Source of the DNA: a virus
IMG/VR virus record: IMGVR_UViG_3300021438_000010
Span: 34,622-98,621 of that record
Reading direction: 5' to 3' (one strand)
DNA length: 64,000 bases
Shown here: in pieces, positions 18,064 to 25,422 of the stretch
How positions within the stretch are numbered: position 1 is the stretch's first letter
Layout: every line of letters begins with the position of its first letter
Program-made: the position numbers and the translations under genes
The notes under the pieces: generated by a model
Told to the model about the DNA's origin: nothing
The model's input: only the letters and a program-made list of their open reading frames with translations
Databases searched by the model: none

Positions 18064-18657
18064 TTATGTCTCCTTGAGTTGAGAAATGCTTACTAAAAAT
18101 CCTCCATGCTCTTTATCGCTTATCCTATACGGAAATCCCATCATCTTGACTATCTTATCATCTACTGTTTTTACTATTTTGACTAGCTTTCTATTCATTT
18201 TTAAGCAAGATTTCAATTCATCAAAAAGATCTTCTCTATCTTCTTCTTTTATATAATTTAACCAATCATATCCTTCTACGCTGTTAACAACATCTTGTGT
18301 TAATTCATAAAAGTTATTATTTGTCCAAGTTAGTCTACCGTGATCGTCTGTTTCAAATAAAGCCACATCATTATAATGTAAGGCAGCTTTCGTTCGTTGT
18401 TCTATTACCTTTTGTCTTTTTTCCATTCTATTAATGGTAGATCTTAAGTCTACAATAGCGTCTTTTAAGCTATTTCCACCATTAGTTGTGAGTTCTTTTT
18501 TGATTGTTTCTAATGATTTACCAAGTTCTTCTTGTCCTTTTACGAAGTTTAATGTAGGTTTAATTGCTTTGACCCACATTATGCTAAAAAATGTTCCTAA
18601 ACCACCAACAATACTAAAAATAAAGGTGATATGTTCTGGATTTTTTATATCTAGCAT
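18064..18657 (-). CDS. Membrane-anchored coiled-coil protein with PAS-like domain
   Basis: 197 residues. A transmembrane helix lies at about 9-28 (HITFIFSIVGGLGTFFSIMW), then a coiled coil (LETIKKEL...TINRMEKRQKVIEQR), then a PAS-like domain from about residue 95: ALFETDDHGRLTWTNNNFYE, then WLNYIKEEDREDLFDELKSC. The ETDDxGRLTWxNxxF pattern is typical of PAS folds in sensor proteins. No kinase or cyclase output domain follows. It could sense a ligand or redox state at the membrane or compete with host sensors; function is unknown. Confidence 0.72.
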   Translation of the reverse strand: MLDIKNPEHITFIFSIVGGLGTFFSIMWVKAIKPTLNFVKGQEELGKSLETIKKELTTNGGNSLKDAIVDLRSTINRMEKRQKVIEQRTKAALHYNDVALFETDDHGRLTWTNNNFYELTQDVVNSVEGYDWLNYIKEEDREDLFDELKSCLKMNRKLVKIVKTVDDKIVKMMGFPYRISDKEHGGFLVSISQLKET

Positions 18658-18671
18658 ATGTGCCTCCGTAG

Positions 18672-18719
18672 AAAAAAGAAGGATAAAGTGCCTTAAGATT
18701 TCTCAAAAGGCACTTATCC
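18672..18719 (-). terminator. Strong Rho-independent terminator after the virion-like gene
   Basis: On the minus strand, GGATAAGTGCCTT pairs with AAGGCACTTTATCC around an 11-base loop, followed by TTCTTTTTT. It lies 11 bp after the stop of the 18731-19345 gene and would insulate that gene from the downstream PAS operon. Confidence 0.88.
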
Positions 18720-18730
18720 AAAATAACGAC

Positions 18731-19345
18731 TTATTCGTTACTATCTTTAGCCTTGTAGGCAACATTACGTGTTGGTAAGTAAGCTCCAAACATGTAAGTA
18801 AGTTCGCCGGGAACTGTTCTACTTAAAGTTGCAGCGTCATCAACTGCTGGATAATTACCGCTTGTTGATTGATAAGTAACTGCTGTGCCAGCACCAGTGC
18901 CTCTAGTTAAGCCTGGGAAAACACCACTAGATGGAGTTGCAAGTAGATTAAACTTGGTTGTTGCATATGAACCAACCTGAGTTGTCTTTAGATTCTTGTT
19001 GACAACATATTCTGTTGCACCGCCGGGGATTAATAGTGCAGTACTTGCTGAACCATTGATGTTAGTAGCATTGTCGCCAGCATTTCTTAATAAGAAATCT
19101 GTGCCGGGGGCTGGTGTATAGGCAAAAGTACCAGCACTTTTTACCTTTGTAACACCGTGAGGGTCGGTATAATCAAGTGGAGCAGACGGTGTATCTTGTA
19201 CAACGGCTGTGCCATATGATTTTACCAATGCTAAATTTGTTCTAATTGATAGATCAGTTAAATTTTCTGATACTGCACCGGCTTGGATGACAACGCCGCC
19301 GTCATTGTTGTACACATTTGCAGAAACTACTTTTTGGGATGCCAT
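18731..19345 (-). CDS. Probable virion structural or decoration protein
   Basis: 204 residues, rich in Ala, Thr, Ser, Gly and Val and poor in charged residues, with repeated beta-type segments (VVIQAGAVSENLTDLSIRTN, ATKFNLLATPSSG). It has an excellent ribosome site (AAAAGGAG), its own upstream GTGTATATAA motif and a strong terminator, all signs of a highly expressed late gene. The composition fits a head fibre or decoration protein; no specific family was recognised. Confidence 0.7.
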   Translation of the reverse strand: MASQKVVSANVYNNDGGVVIQAGAVSENLTDLSIRTNLALVKSYGTAVVQDTPSAPLDYTDPHGVTKVKSAGTFAYTPAPGTDFLLRNAGDNATNINGSASTALLIPGGATEYVVNKNLKTTQVGSYATTKFNLLATPSSGVFPGLTRGTGAGTAVTYQSTSGNYPAVDDAATLSRTVPGELTYMFGAYLPTRNVAYKAKDSNE

Positions 19346-19413
19346 AATATTCTCCTTTTAAATTAAAATTTGCAAAATAATATGTCCGCATCCTTTAAAG
19401 TCCAGTTCCTAAA

Positions 19414-19425
19414 ATTATATACACA
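19414..19425 (-). promoter_or_regulatory. Candidate late-type promoter motif TGTGTATATAAT
   Basis: TGTGTATATAAT on the minus strand, about 70 bp before the virion-like gene's ATG and with no TTGACA box. The same core, GTGTATA(T)AA, precedes several HNH genes and the + strand virion-like gene. It could be read by the phage sigma factor encoded next door. Confidence 0.5.
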
Positions 19426-19426
19426 T

Positions 19427-19900
19427 TTAGCAGAATTTGTCCTTTATGTTATTAGCTAATTTATGTATTTTACGCCTGACGCTTTCTCTATTTTTACCAT
19501 GTTTTTCAGATATTTCTGATATAGTCATATTACTAATTCTGTCCTCAATCAATTTTTTGTCTTCTTCGTTTTTAAACTCATCCATCAAATCTATCATCAA
19601 AAAATGATCTCTATCTGATGCAATATTACTATGTAATTTTCCTCCAAATTTATTTTTTTGATCAAACTTAATTTCTTTCATGCATTCAATAAAAACACCT
19701 TTATATAAATACGTTGTAAACTTTGCACCCTTTGTTTCATCGTAGTTTACAAAAGTTTTCCACAGTGCATTCATCTGACAAGTCCTAATTGAATCTGAAT
19801 CTAATTGATTTCTAAATCGTCTAGAAGCCTTATTCATTATTTTTAATATATTGTCATCTTTCAATGCGTTTTCAATCTTTACGTTAATACAATCATTCAT
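19427..19900 (-). CDS. Sigma70-family RNA polymerase sigma factor, phage type
   Basis: 157 residues from the ATG at 19900. Region 2 is visible as SDSIRTCQMNALWKTFVNYD followed by ETKGAKFTTYLYKGVFIECM, the classic F-D-x-x-x-G-x-x-F-x-T-Y helix. Region 4 near the C-terminus is NMTISEISEKHGKNRESVRR, a helix-turn-helix of the ISE(I/L)AexxGxSxexVR type. It lacks regions 1 and 3. It probably redirects host polymerase to phage middle or late promoters. It overlaps the upstream gene by 8 bp. Confidence 0.85.
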   Translation of the reverse strand: MNDCINVKIENALKDDNILKIMNKASRRFRNQLDSDSIRTCQMNALWKTFVNYDETKGAKFTTYLYKGVFIECMKEIKFDQKNKFGGKLHSNIASDRDHFLMIDLMDEFKNEEDKKLIEDRISNMTISEISEKHGKNRESVRRKIHKLANNIKDKFC

Positions 19901-20351
19901 TTTCAAATTCTCCTTTTATTAATTTTTGCTCAATATCAAATCTAACATCTTGAAAATCAAACATTTCACCTATTCCAACAAAAAATCTATATCTGCTAAA
20001 TATTTTTAAAATCTCAACGCCGGGAGTTTTATTTAATTTTTCTTTTATTTTTGGTGTTATGTCAAAATTTGTGTGTCCTATCCAACAGTCAAAATTAGAT
20101 AACATTGAAACATCTTCTATTATTTGAGGCGTAAGTGGCATCATTTGGCTTATAGCCATCGATGGCATGTTTTTTTTGATTGGCTCTTCATATGAGTCAT
20201 CGTCATCTTCTTCTTCTTCACCATCTATAGCATCTTCTAGGTTTTGTGCCAACATATTTTGAATTATATTTTGCAATATGGGACAAGACAATTGTTTTTC
20301 AATATAATCTTCATATTTTTGCCACCCAATCTTTTTTTCAAACTTTGCCAT
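19893..20351 (-). CDS. Unknown protein with acidic middle
   Basis: 152 residues, with a run of Glu/Asp at about residues 38-54 (DAIDGEEEEDDDDSYEEP) separating two folded parts. The C-terminal half (DITPKIKEKLNKTPGVEILK) looks alpha/beta. It is directly upstream of and overlapping the sigma factor gene, so it may act with it, for example as an anti-sigma or co-activator. This is inferred only from position. Confidence 0.65.
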   Translation of the reverse strand: MAKFEKKIGWQKYEDYIEKQLSCPILQNIIQNMLAQNLEDAIDGEEEEDDDDSYEEPIKKNMPSMAISQMMPLTPQIIEDVSMLSNFDCWIGHTNFDITPKIKEKLNKTPGVEILKIFSRYRFFVGIGEMFDFQDVRFDIEQKLIKGEFENE

Positions 20352-20365
20352 ATTTATCTCCTATG

Positions 20366-20734
20366 TTAGCGTAAAACGTCGGATGGTTTTATACATGGTT
20401 CCCCATCTTTAAGAGCTTTAGATGATCTGAACTTATTCTTTTGTCCGATATGAGTAATTATTTTAATTAAATATTCTTCTTGACCATCTGCTATCATGCC
20501 ATCTTTTACTATTCCCATAGTTTCAATAAATGATCCCTCTTCTGATAAAACATCTAATATATTACATAAGGCATCTATACATTTGTCGTTGTATTCTTCT
20601 ATTTCAACGTCTACTATAGGGGTTTTTGCTCCTTCGATCATACAGTAACTAAGCTTTACTATAGTTTTATTAGATTGACTTTGCTGCTGTTCATAAGTTT
20701 CATCTGAGTTTTTTTTAAAAAAATTAAATAACAT
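20366..20734 (-). CDS. Unknown protein
   Basis: 122 residues from the ATG at 20734. An alpha/beta protein with no recognised motif (CIDALCNILDVLSEEGSF in the middle). It overlaps the glycosyltransferase gene by 11 bp. Confidence 0.65.
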   Translation of the reverse strand: MLFNFFKKNSDETYEQQQSQSNKTIVKLSYCMIEGAKTPIVDVEIEEYNDKCIDALCNILDVLSEEGSFIETMGIVKDGMIADGQEEYLIKIITHIGQKNKFRSSKALKDGEPCIKPSDVLR

Positions 20735-21791
20735 CAATTATTTTCCTTCCGGTATTTGACCAGCTAAATTGTTTGGCTGTTTTTACTCCTTCATCATTTT
20801 CATTTAACTTTTTGTTCATATTAAGATAATGTATATGCCTCATATGTCTGATGGCGTGTCCAATAGCATTATCATCTAATCTAGCCCAATTTCCTTGACC
20901 ATGAAACCATTTACCATCATATGCTGTTTCAGTGTCTTTGATTGGTATTAGCAATGAATTATTAGAATTACAAAACTCGGTGTGGGCAGAATAATCGGTT
21001 GCAATGACTTGCTTTCCGCAAGACATCATTTCTAATAGTTCTAAGTTCCATCCTTCTGCTCTTGCTGGAAATATGCCACAATGCATTTGTCGCATAATAT
21101 TATACACTTCCTGTTGAGTGCTTTGTCTTGGAATTATATGTATTTTAGATCCTAGCTTTGAATTTTTATATAAATTTATCCATTCTCTTTGTTCTTCTTC
21201 TGTGCAAAATGGGTTTTCGCACATCATAAAAAGTTCAACATTATCATCTTCATTGAACGCTGAGTTAAAGATATCAATTAATTTATCGTGGCCTTTGCGT
21301 ATTTCCCATTTACCGCAGTTAAAAAATCTAGTTGGGGTGTCAACTGGCATCTCGCAGGGTTGGAATATAGATGAATCAACTCCAAGTGGTATCACTTTTA
21401 CTTTGCTGCTAGATATTTTAATATTATTAAGAATTACTTTTTTAGCCCAGTTAGAACAAACAAAAATAATATCCAGAGATTGCAGCTGATGTTTTTCTAT
21501 ATCACTAAATTTATCTAATTCAAATATTGGAAATCCAATCCTTTTTCCTCTACCGGCAAATTGAGCCATATCATGTTGATGCCATATTTTTATACATGGA
21601 GCATTTGAATCAAAAAAGTGTGCATTTTGTATGCATTTTGATATTATATCTATATCTTCTTGGTTTGTAACCTGTGGATGACCAATCATAAATAAAGACA
21701 CATCATTATCTTTACTGAGGGTCTTAACTATGTTCAATCCTGTTATTCCATATCCCAACTGGTTTATGGGGCATGTTATATTAATGTTCAT
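20724..21791 (-). CDS. Glycosyltransferase, GT4-type (GT-B fold)
   Basis: 355 residues. The C-terminal half carries the family signature PARAEGWNLELLEMMSCGKQ followed by VIATDYSAHTEF, the E-x7-E nucleotide-sugar-binding motif of GT4 enzymes; FNCGKWEIRKGHDKLIDIF is the usual start of the second Rossmann domain. It transfers a sugar from an activated donor. In phages such enzymes modify DNA bases, virion proteins or host glycans; no hypermodified-base pathway is obvious here. Confidence 0.88.
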   Translation of the reverse strand: MNINITCPINQLGYGITGLNIVKTLSKDNDVSLFMIGHPQVTNQEDIDIISKCIQNAHFFDSNAPCIKIWHQHDMAQFAGRGKRIGFPIFELDKFSDIEKHQLQSLDIIFVCSNWAKKVILNNIKISSSKVKVIPLGVDSSIFQPCEMPVDTPTRFFNCGKWEIRKGHDKLIDIFNSAFNEDDNVELFMMCENPFCTEEEQREWINLYKNSKLGSKIHIIPRQSTQQEVYNIMRQMHCGIFPARAEGWNLELLEMMSCGKQVIATDYSAHTEFCNSNNSLLIPIKDTETAYDGKWFHGQGNWARLDDNAIGHAIRHMRHIHYLNMNKKLNENDEGVKTAKQFSWSNTGRKIIDVI

Positions 21792-22348
21792 GTATTATAT
21801 CCTATATTGTTATATTTAAAAAAGAACCATCTTTTTAGTTTCTTAACATCTGCTTCTTTGTTAATTTCGTCAAGATAATTTAATATTTCACTCAAAGAAT
21901 TAAATATATGTTCGTGGGGTAACATAAAAAATAACCAATTTGGTGCATTCTTTTTCCCTTGTTCGCACCATACTAAAACAGGCTTTTTTTGCCTGTTGGC
22001 TGTTACTATTTCTTCGTATGTTCCACATGCGTGAATATCTAGATCAATATATGCAATTATAAAATCTGATACATCTACGCATCTTAAGTCTGCACTTCTT
22101 ATAATACCAAATTTATCTTTGATTTTGTCATATTGTTCAGTTTCTTTATAATAATCTATCCAGTGTCTTGTTTCTTCATCTTCTATTACGCCGTTTATTG
22201 GTTTACGACACGGATCAATAACAACAATTCCCATTTTTTGTAATATTCCAGTAATTCTTTGTCTCCAACCAATACCGCCATCTGGAACTCTATCCATAGC
22301 ACCAACCAAATAAGTTCTCATCCCAATAAGATTATTTATTGAATCCAT
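21788..22348 (-). CDS. Nucleoside 2-deoxyribosyltransferase-like protein
   Basis: 186 residues. The N-terminus RTYLVGAMDRVPDGGIGWR and the later DLRCVDVSDFIIAYIDLDIHACGTYEEI match the nucleoside 2-deoxyribosyltransferase-like fold, where the G-T-x-x-E glutamate is the usual nucleophile. These proteins bind or remodel nucleosides. The C-terminal extension is basic. It overlaps a deaminase-like gene, so both may act on nucleotide pools. Confidence 0.72.
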   Translation of the reverse strand: MDSINNLIGMRTYLVGAMDRVPDGGIGWRQRITGILQKMGIVVIDPCRKPINGVIEDEETRHWIDYYKETEQYDKIKDKFGIIRSADLRCVDVSDFIIAYIDLDIHACGTYEEIVTANRQKKPVLVWCEQGKKNAPNWLFFMLPHEHIFNSLSEILNYLDEINKEADVKKLKRWFFFKYNNIGYNT

Positions 22349-22739
22349 TATCTATACTCCACCAAACTTTGTGTATTCCAAGAGATTGTATTATTCTGTC
22401 GCATCGTTCACACGGTTGACTGCACCTTAGTTCTCCTCTTTTATTTAGTCTTATTATAACCATTTTTAAACTGCCATCTATATAATGTTTGCCCCATAAT
22501 CTTGATATCAAGTCTGTCTCAGCATGAAAATATGGATATTCTAAATCAGTATTAAAACGTTTTGCAAGCATTAATGCCTGAGTATGTGTTTTCTCTGGAT
22601 TGTTTTGACCTATGGCAAGAAGCTTATTTTTTTTATATCCAAATGCAAAATGAAAAAATTTGTTTTTAGTATTTCGTTCTTCTTTTGCTCTAGGAAGTAA
22701 ACTCATCGCTATGTCTAGAGATTGATCTAATATGTTCAT
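22332..22739 (-). CDS. Cytidine/deoxycytidylate deaminase-fold protein
   Basis: 135 residues. The zinc ligands are present: HAETDLI (H-A-E, catalytic Glu) and QPCERCDRII (P-C-x-x-C). The layout HAE then PCxxC about 40 residues later is the CDA superfamily pattern. It is distinct from the dCMP deaminase at 24403-24840. The substrate could be a nucleotide, nucleoside or RNA base; not determined. Confidence 0.78.
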   Translation of the reverse strand: MNILDQSLDIAMSLLPRAKEERNTKNKFFHFAFGYKKNKLLAIGQNNPEKTHTQALMLAKRFNTDLEYPYFHAETDLISRLWGKHYIDGSLKMVIIRLNKRGELRCSQPCERCDRIIQSLGIHKVWWSIDNGFNK

Positions 22740-23188
22740 GTAAAATCTATAGTATTAATAGTGACTAGTTTAATAAAATCTTGAATACTTGTTACATTGT
22801 GCCTATCAAAAACATGCTTTGTTTGATTTTTGGCTTCTGTCTTTTTATATCCAAGTGCTATAAGCGAATTTATACAATCATTATAAAGTTGCTCATCACG
22901 TTTAGGGGGAGAAGGTGGCAAAGTAGTTGTGGTTGTACTTGTAGTTGCTTCTACCTCTACAATAACTGGCTTAGTTTTCTTTTGTGGTTTTTTATTTTGA
23001 GTTATAGCTTTTGATCTTATTGGTTTTGGCTTTTCGATATATTTGTAATCTTCTATGTATCCAATTACAAATTTGTCACAATCGAAAGTTTGGCAATCTA
23101 AATAAGCTTTATATGAATAAATGATAACAGCGATTATAAAAATAAAGGCAAAGATGTTACCAATCATTGGATCTGGTTGTGGATTCAT
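22736..23188 (-). CDS. Membrane-anchored protein with RuvA domain III/UBA-like tail
   Basis: 150 residues. One transmembrane helix lies at about 10-28 (IFAFIFIIAVIIYSYKAY), then a Lys/Pro/Thr-rich linker with a poly-Thr run, then a small three-helix domain beginning LYNDCINSLIALGYKKTEAK. The (A/S)LxxLGYkxxEA pattern resembles RuvA domain III and UBA-like modules. It carries no other RuvA part. Confidence 0.65.
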   Translation of the reverse strand: MNPQPDPMIGNIFAFIFIIAVIIYSYKAYLDCQTFDCDKFVIGYIEDYKYIEKPKPIRSKAITQNKKPQKKTKPVIVEVEATTSTTTTTLPPSPPKRDEQLYNDCINSLIALGYKKTEAKNQTKHVFDRHNVTSIQDFIKLVTINTIDFT

Positions 23189-23206
23189 AGCATTTCTCCT
23201 AGCCCG

Positions 23207-23234
23207 ATTATACCTTAACCATCGTCATAGTCAA
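23207..23234 (-). promoter_or_regulatory. Sigma70-type promoter
   Basis: TTGACT, 16-bp spacer ATGACGATGGTTAAGG, TATAAT on the minus strand. It lies just downstream of the SSB terminator and 19 bp before the ATG of the 22736-23188 gene, starting a new transcript. The spacer shows the CGAT seen in other promoters here. Confidence 0.85.
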
Positions 23235-23243
23235 GAGGAGAAT

Positions 23244-23281
23244 TTAAAAAAAATGGCCCGAAGCACAAGGCAACGGGCCAT
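23244..23281 (-). terminator. Rho-independent terminator after ssb
   Basis: Minus-strand stem ATGGCCCG with CGGGCCAT around a short loop, followed by eight T residues. It sits 26 bp after the ssb stop and is followed at once by the promoter of the next gene. Confidence 0.93.
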
Positions 23282-23306
23282 TTACTAGACAGATTGACTA
23301 TCCAAT

Positions 23307-23639
23307 TCACTCTTTAGAATCTTGCCCTACAATTCCAGACGGGCCTAAAGAAATTTCATCTGCCATTACGCATATAGAATTCTTTTGATTCCCATCCTTA
23401 TCTTGATAATCATCAATTTTTAACTTTCCTTGAACGCCAACCAATCTGCCCTTTTTTAAGTGATCCTTTAATGCTTCAGCCATCTTTCCAAAGCAAAGGA
23501 TATTTAAAAATAGAGTATCTTCATTACGACGATCATTAACTGCCATACGGAACTTTGCCATAGCAGTACCCTTTTGAGTAGTACTTAGTTCTGCATCTTT
23601 TGTTAATCGTCCACAACCAAGCCACGTATTAATATTCAT
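23307..23639 (-). CDS. ssb: Single-stranded DNA-binding protein
   Basis: 110 residues, OB-fold SSB type. It begins MNINTWLGCGRLTKDAEL and has KFRMAVNDRRN, FLNILCFGKMAEALKDHLKK and GRLVGVQGKLKIDDYQDKDG in the order of bacterial SSB. It lacks the usual acidic C-terminal tip but ends SKE. It protects ssDNA at the fork. GGAGGT is the ribosome site. The gene ends its transcript with a strong terminator. Confidence 0.93.
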   Translation of the reverse strand: MNINTWLGCGRLTKDAELSTTQKGTAMAKFRMAVNDRRNEDTLFLNILCFGKMAEALKDHLKKGRLVGVQGKLKIDDYQDKDGNQKNSICVMADEISLGPSGIVGQDSKE

Positions 23640-23643
23640 GCTA

Positions 23644-23961
23644 TCATACCTCCAGTGCTGAACGGATTCTTCCTCTTACTACCTGTGTATTGCCACGGTT
23701 ATATGTGCCTAGGGTGGCACTATATACATTTCTAGCAATTGATCGTGGAATACCTAAAAGCCTAGCAGCAAATTCTGTATCTTCACGATTATTATTAAAA
23801 AAACCAAATCCAGACTTATGAGCAAGTGCTGTAATTGGATTCAAGGTAAAACCTTTGTAATAGCCACTCTGAATTGTGGCAGTTACACGGTTCTTATTAA
23901 TATCCCAGTGATATGCATCAGCTAGGTTGGATAGTCTATTAAAAAGTTCACTATAATTCAT
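23644..23961 (-). CDS. Unknown conserved-looking small protein
   Basis: 105 residues from the ATG at 23961, which follows GAAGGAG; a longer upstream frame lacks a ribosome site. It has repeated aromatic/Gly patterns (IQSGYYKGFTLNPITALAHK, KSGFGFFNNNRED) and an Arg-rich C-terminus. It lies 4 bp before ssb. No family recognised. Confidence 0.7.
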   Translation of the reverse strand: MNYSELFNRLSNLADAYHWDINKNRVTATIQSGYYKGFTLNPITALAHKSGFGFFNNNREDTEFAARLLGIPRSIARNVYSATLGTYNRGNTQVVRGRIRSALEV

Positions 23962-23962
23962 A

Positions 23963-24142
23963 TCAATCTCCTTCTTCGTTACTACTTGATTCTTCGAAAA
24001 CTTGAATATCTTTAACACCACTTTGCACATAAGCTTTTAACTGCTCAATTTCTTTTTGAATTAATGCTTGTTGTTTTGTTAACTCTTCAATCCTTTGAGC
24101 AACATTTTGCAAATGTGCTTTTGCCATATCAATAACTGTCAT
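23963..24142 (-). CDS. Small coiled-coil protein
   Basis: 59 residues in one continuous heptad-like helix (VAQRIEELTKQQALIQKEIE), ending in an acidic Ser/Glu tail. GGAG lies 8 bases before the ATG, and the stop is 2 bases before the next ATG. Probably an oligomerising accessory protein of the ssb unit; function unknown. Confidence 0.72.
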   Translation of the reverse strand: MTVIDMAKAHLQNVAQRIEELTKQQALIQKEIEQLKAYVQSGVKDIQVFEESSSNEEGD

Positions 24143-24196
24143 ATTTTTCTCCTTTTTTGTTTACCTTGTTATACTCTGTTGTAACATTAAAAACAC

Positions 24197-24406
24197 TTAT
24201 GGTTTTTGTTCGTATGTCATATAATCTAATACTTGAGTATGGGTCCATCCCAATTGATAGTTGTCATCAGTAGCAATTCTAGCAATATCAATATATTCCA
24301 TTTCTAATCTAACTATTAATTCTGCTAAAAATTCAAGCTTATTTGAATAAACGCATTCTTCTATTAAGTCTAGGGTTTCTTTTACCGTTCTCTTATTTTT
24401 ACTCAT
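24197..24406 (-). CDS. Unknown helical protein
   Basis: 69 residues, all helical (VKETLDLIEECVYSNKLEFL), overlapping the dCMP deaminase stop by ATGA. No motif recognised. Confidence 0.65.
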   Translation of the reverse strand: MSKNKRTVKETLDLIEECVYSNKLEFLAELIVRLEMEYIDIARIATDDNYQLGWTHTQVLDYMTYEQKP

Positions 24407-24840
24407 TTGGGATAATACTCTATTAATTCTGTTTTTGCTTGCTCAAAAAGCCAACGAGATAATATAAAATTTTTTTCCCACCTATCTATTGAATTTTTGT
24501 ATGATACCACTCTAGTAATTCCAGATTGTATTATCATACTAGCACATCTTGGGCATGGGATAAAAGGGTAAGTATATAAAGTACAACCTATAAGAGATTT
24601 GTTTGCAAATAATATAGCATTCATTTCTCCATGTACTATAATATTATACTTAGTTTCTCTATTATTTAGCATCTCTGTACAATCATGAATATTTTTTGGA
24701 AACCCATTGTAACCAACGGATATTATCCTATTATCACGATCTGTTATTACGGCACCAACTTTAGTAGATGGATCTTTAGACCAGCTAGAAATGAATTCCG
24801 CCAAGTCAAGAAATCTATAATCCCATTTTAGCAAATTCAT
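24403..24840 (-). CDS. dCMP deaminase
   Basis: 145 residues. Conserved segments are WSKDPSTKVGAVITD, VGYNGFPKNIHDC, the catalytic VHGEMNAILFA (H-G-E in place of HAE) and FIPCPRCASMIIQSGI (PCxxC zinc ligands). The enzyme makes dUMP from dCMP and so feeds ThyX. It works with dut and thyX in dTMP supply. Confidence 0.93.
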   Translation of the reverse strand: MNLLKWDYRFLDLAEFISSWSKDPSTKVGAVITDRDNRIISVGYNGFPKNIHDCTEMLNNRETKYNIIVHGEMNAILFANKSLIGCTLYTYPFIPCPRCASMIIQSGITRVVSYKNSIDRWEKNFILSRWLFEQAKTELIEYYPK

Positions 24841-24843
24841 AAA

Positions 24844-25413
24844 TTAATAATTAGATTTTAATTGAAAGACATAATCTTCGCCAATTGGCTGTACTTGTGG
24901 ATTCCATACATTTTCTATAAGTTCATAATTGTTATCGTTCATCCATTCTATGATTTCATCAAAATGTGGATTTTTGTATTCAACCCCAAAGCTATACATT
25001 TCTACAGAGATTTGTTTTGGTCTACTTATAAGATTTTTAATAATATCAAATTCGCTTCCCTCTGTATCTAATAGTAAAACATCTATATCTCCATTATCAA
25101 TTTCCTTGATAGACTTCATATTTATAGATGCTTTTCTCAACTCAGATTCTGCTTCTGGCTGAATTCCTTTTTGTGGGGATGCAATTCCTTCTAAGAATGA
25201 AGATGGTCCAGCTAAAAAAAGATTGCATATTTTATTTTCTGATCCAACAGCATAATTAAATAATTTAAAATTAGGAAAATAAGACAGGCTAGATTTCAAT
25301 TCCTCAAAACATATTGGATTAGGTTCAAATAAATAGCATTCAATATCTGTATTAACAAATTGCTTTGTTCTACAGTGATATAAATGACCAACGCCTATTT
25401 CAAATATTTTCAT
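24844..25413 (-). CDS. FkbM-like methyltransferase
   Basis: 189 residues. It begins MKIFEIGVGHLYHC; the acidic SAM-ribose residue lies in CYLFEPNPICFEEL, and the FkbM signature segment is DVLLLDTEGSEFDIIKNL. This family methylates hydroxyls on sugars, lipids or small molecules. It is one of several glycan-type modification genes in the window. Confidence 0.83.
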   Translation of the reverse strand: MKIFEIGVGHLYHCRTKQFVNTDIECYLFEPNPICFEELKSSLSYFPNFKLFNYAVGSENKICNLFLAGPSSFLEGIASPQKGIQPEAESELRKASINMKSIKEIDNGDIDVLLLDTEGSEFDIIKNLISRPKQISVEMYSFGVEYKNPHFDEIIEWMNDNNYELIENVWNPQVQPIGEDYVFQLKSNY

Positions 25414-25422
25414 TTTATTCCT

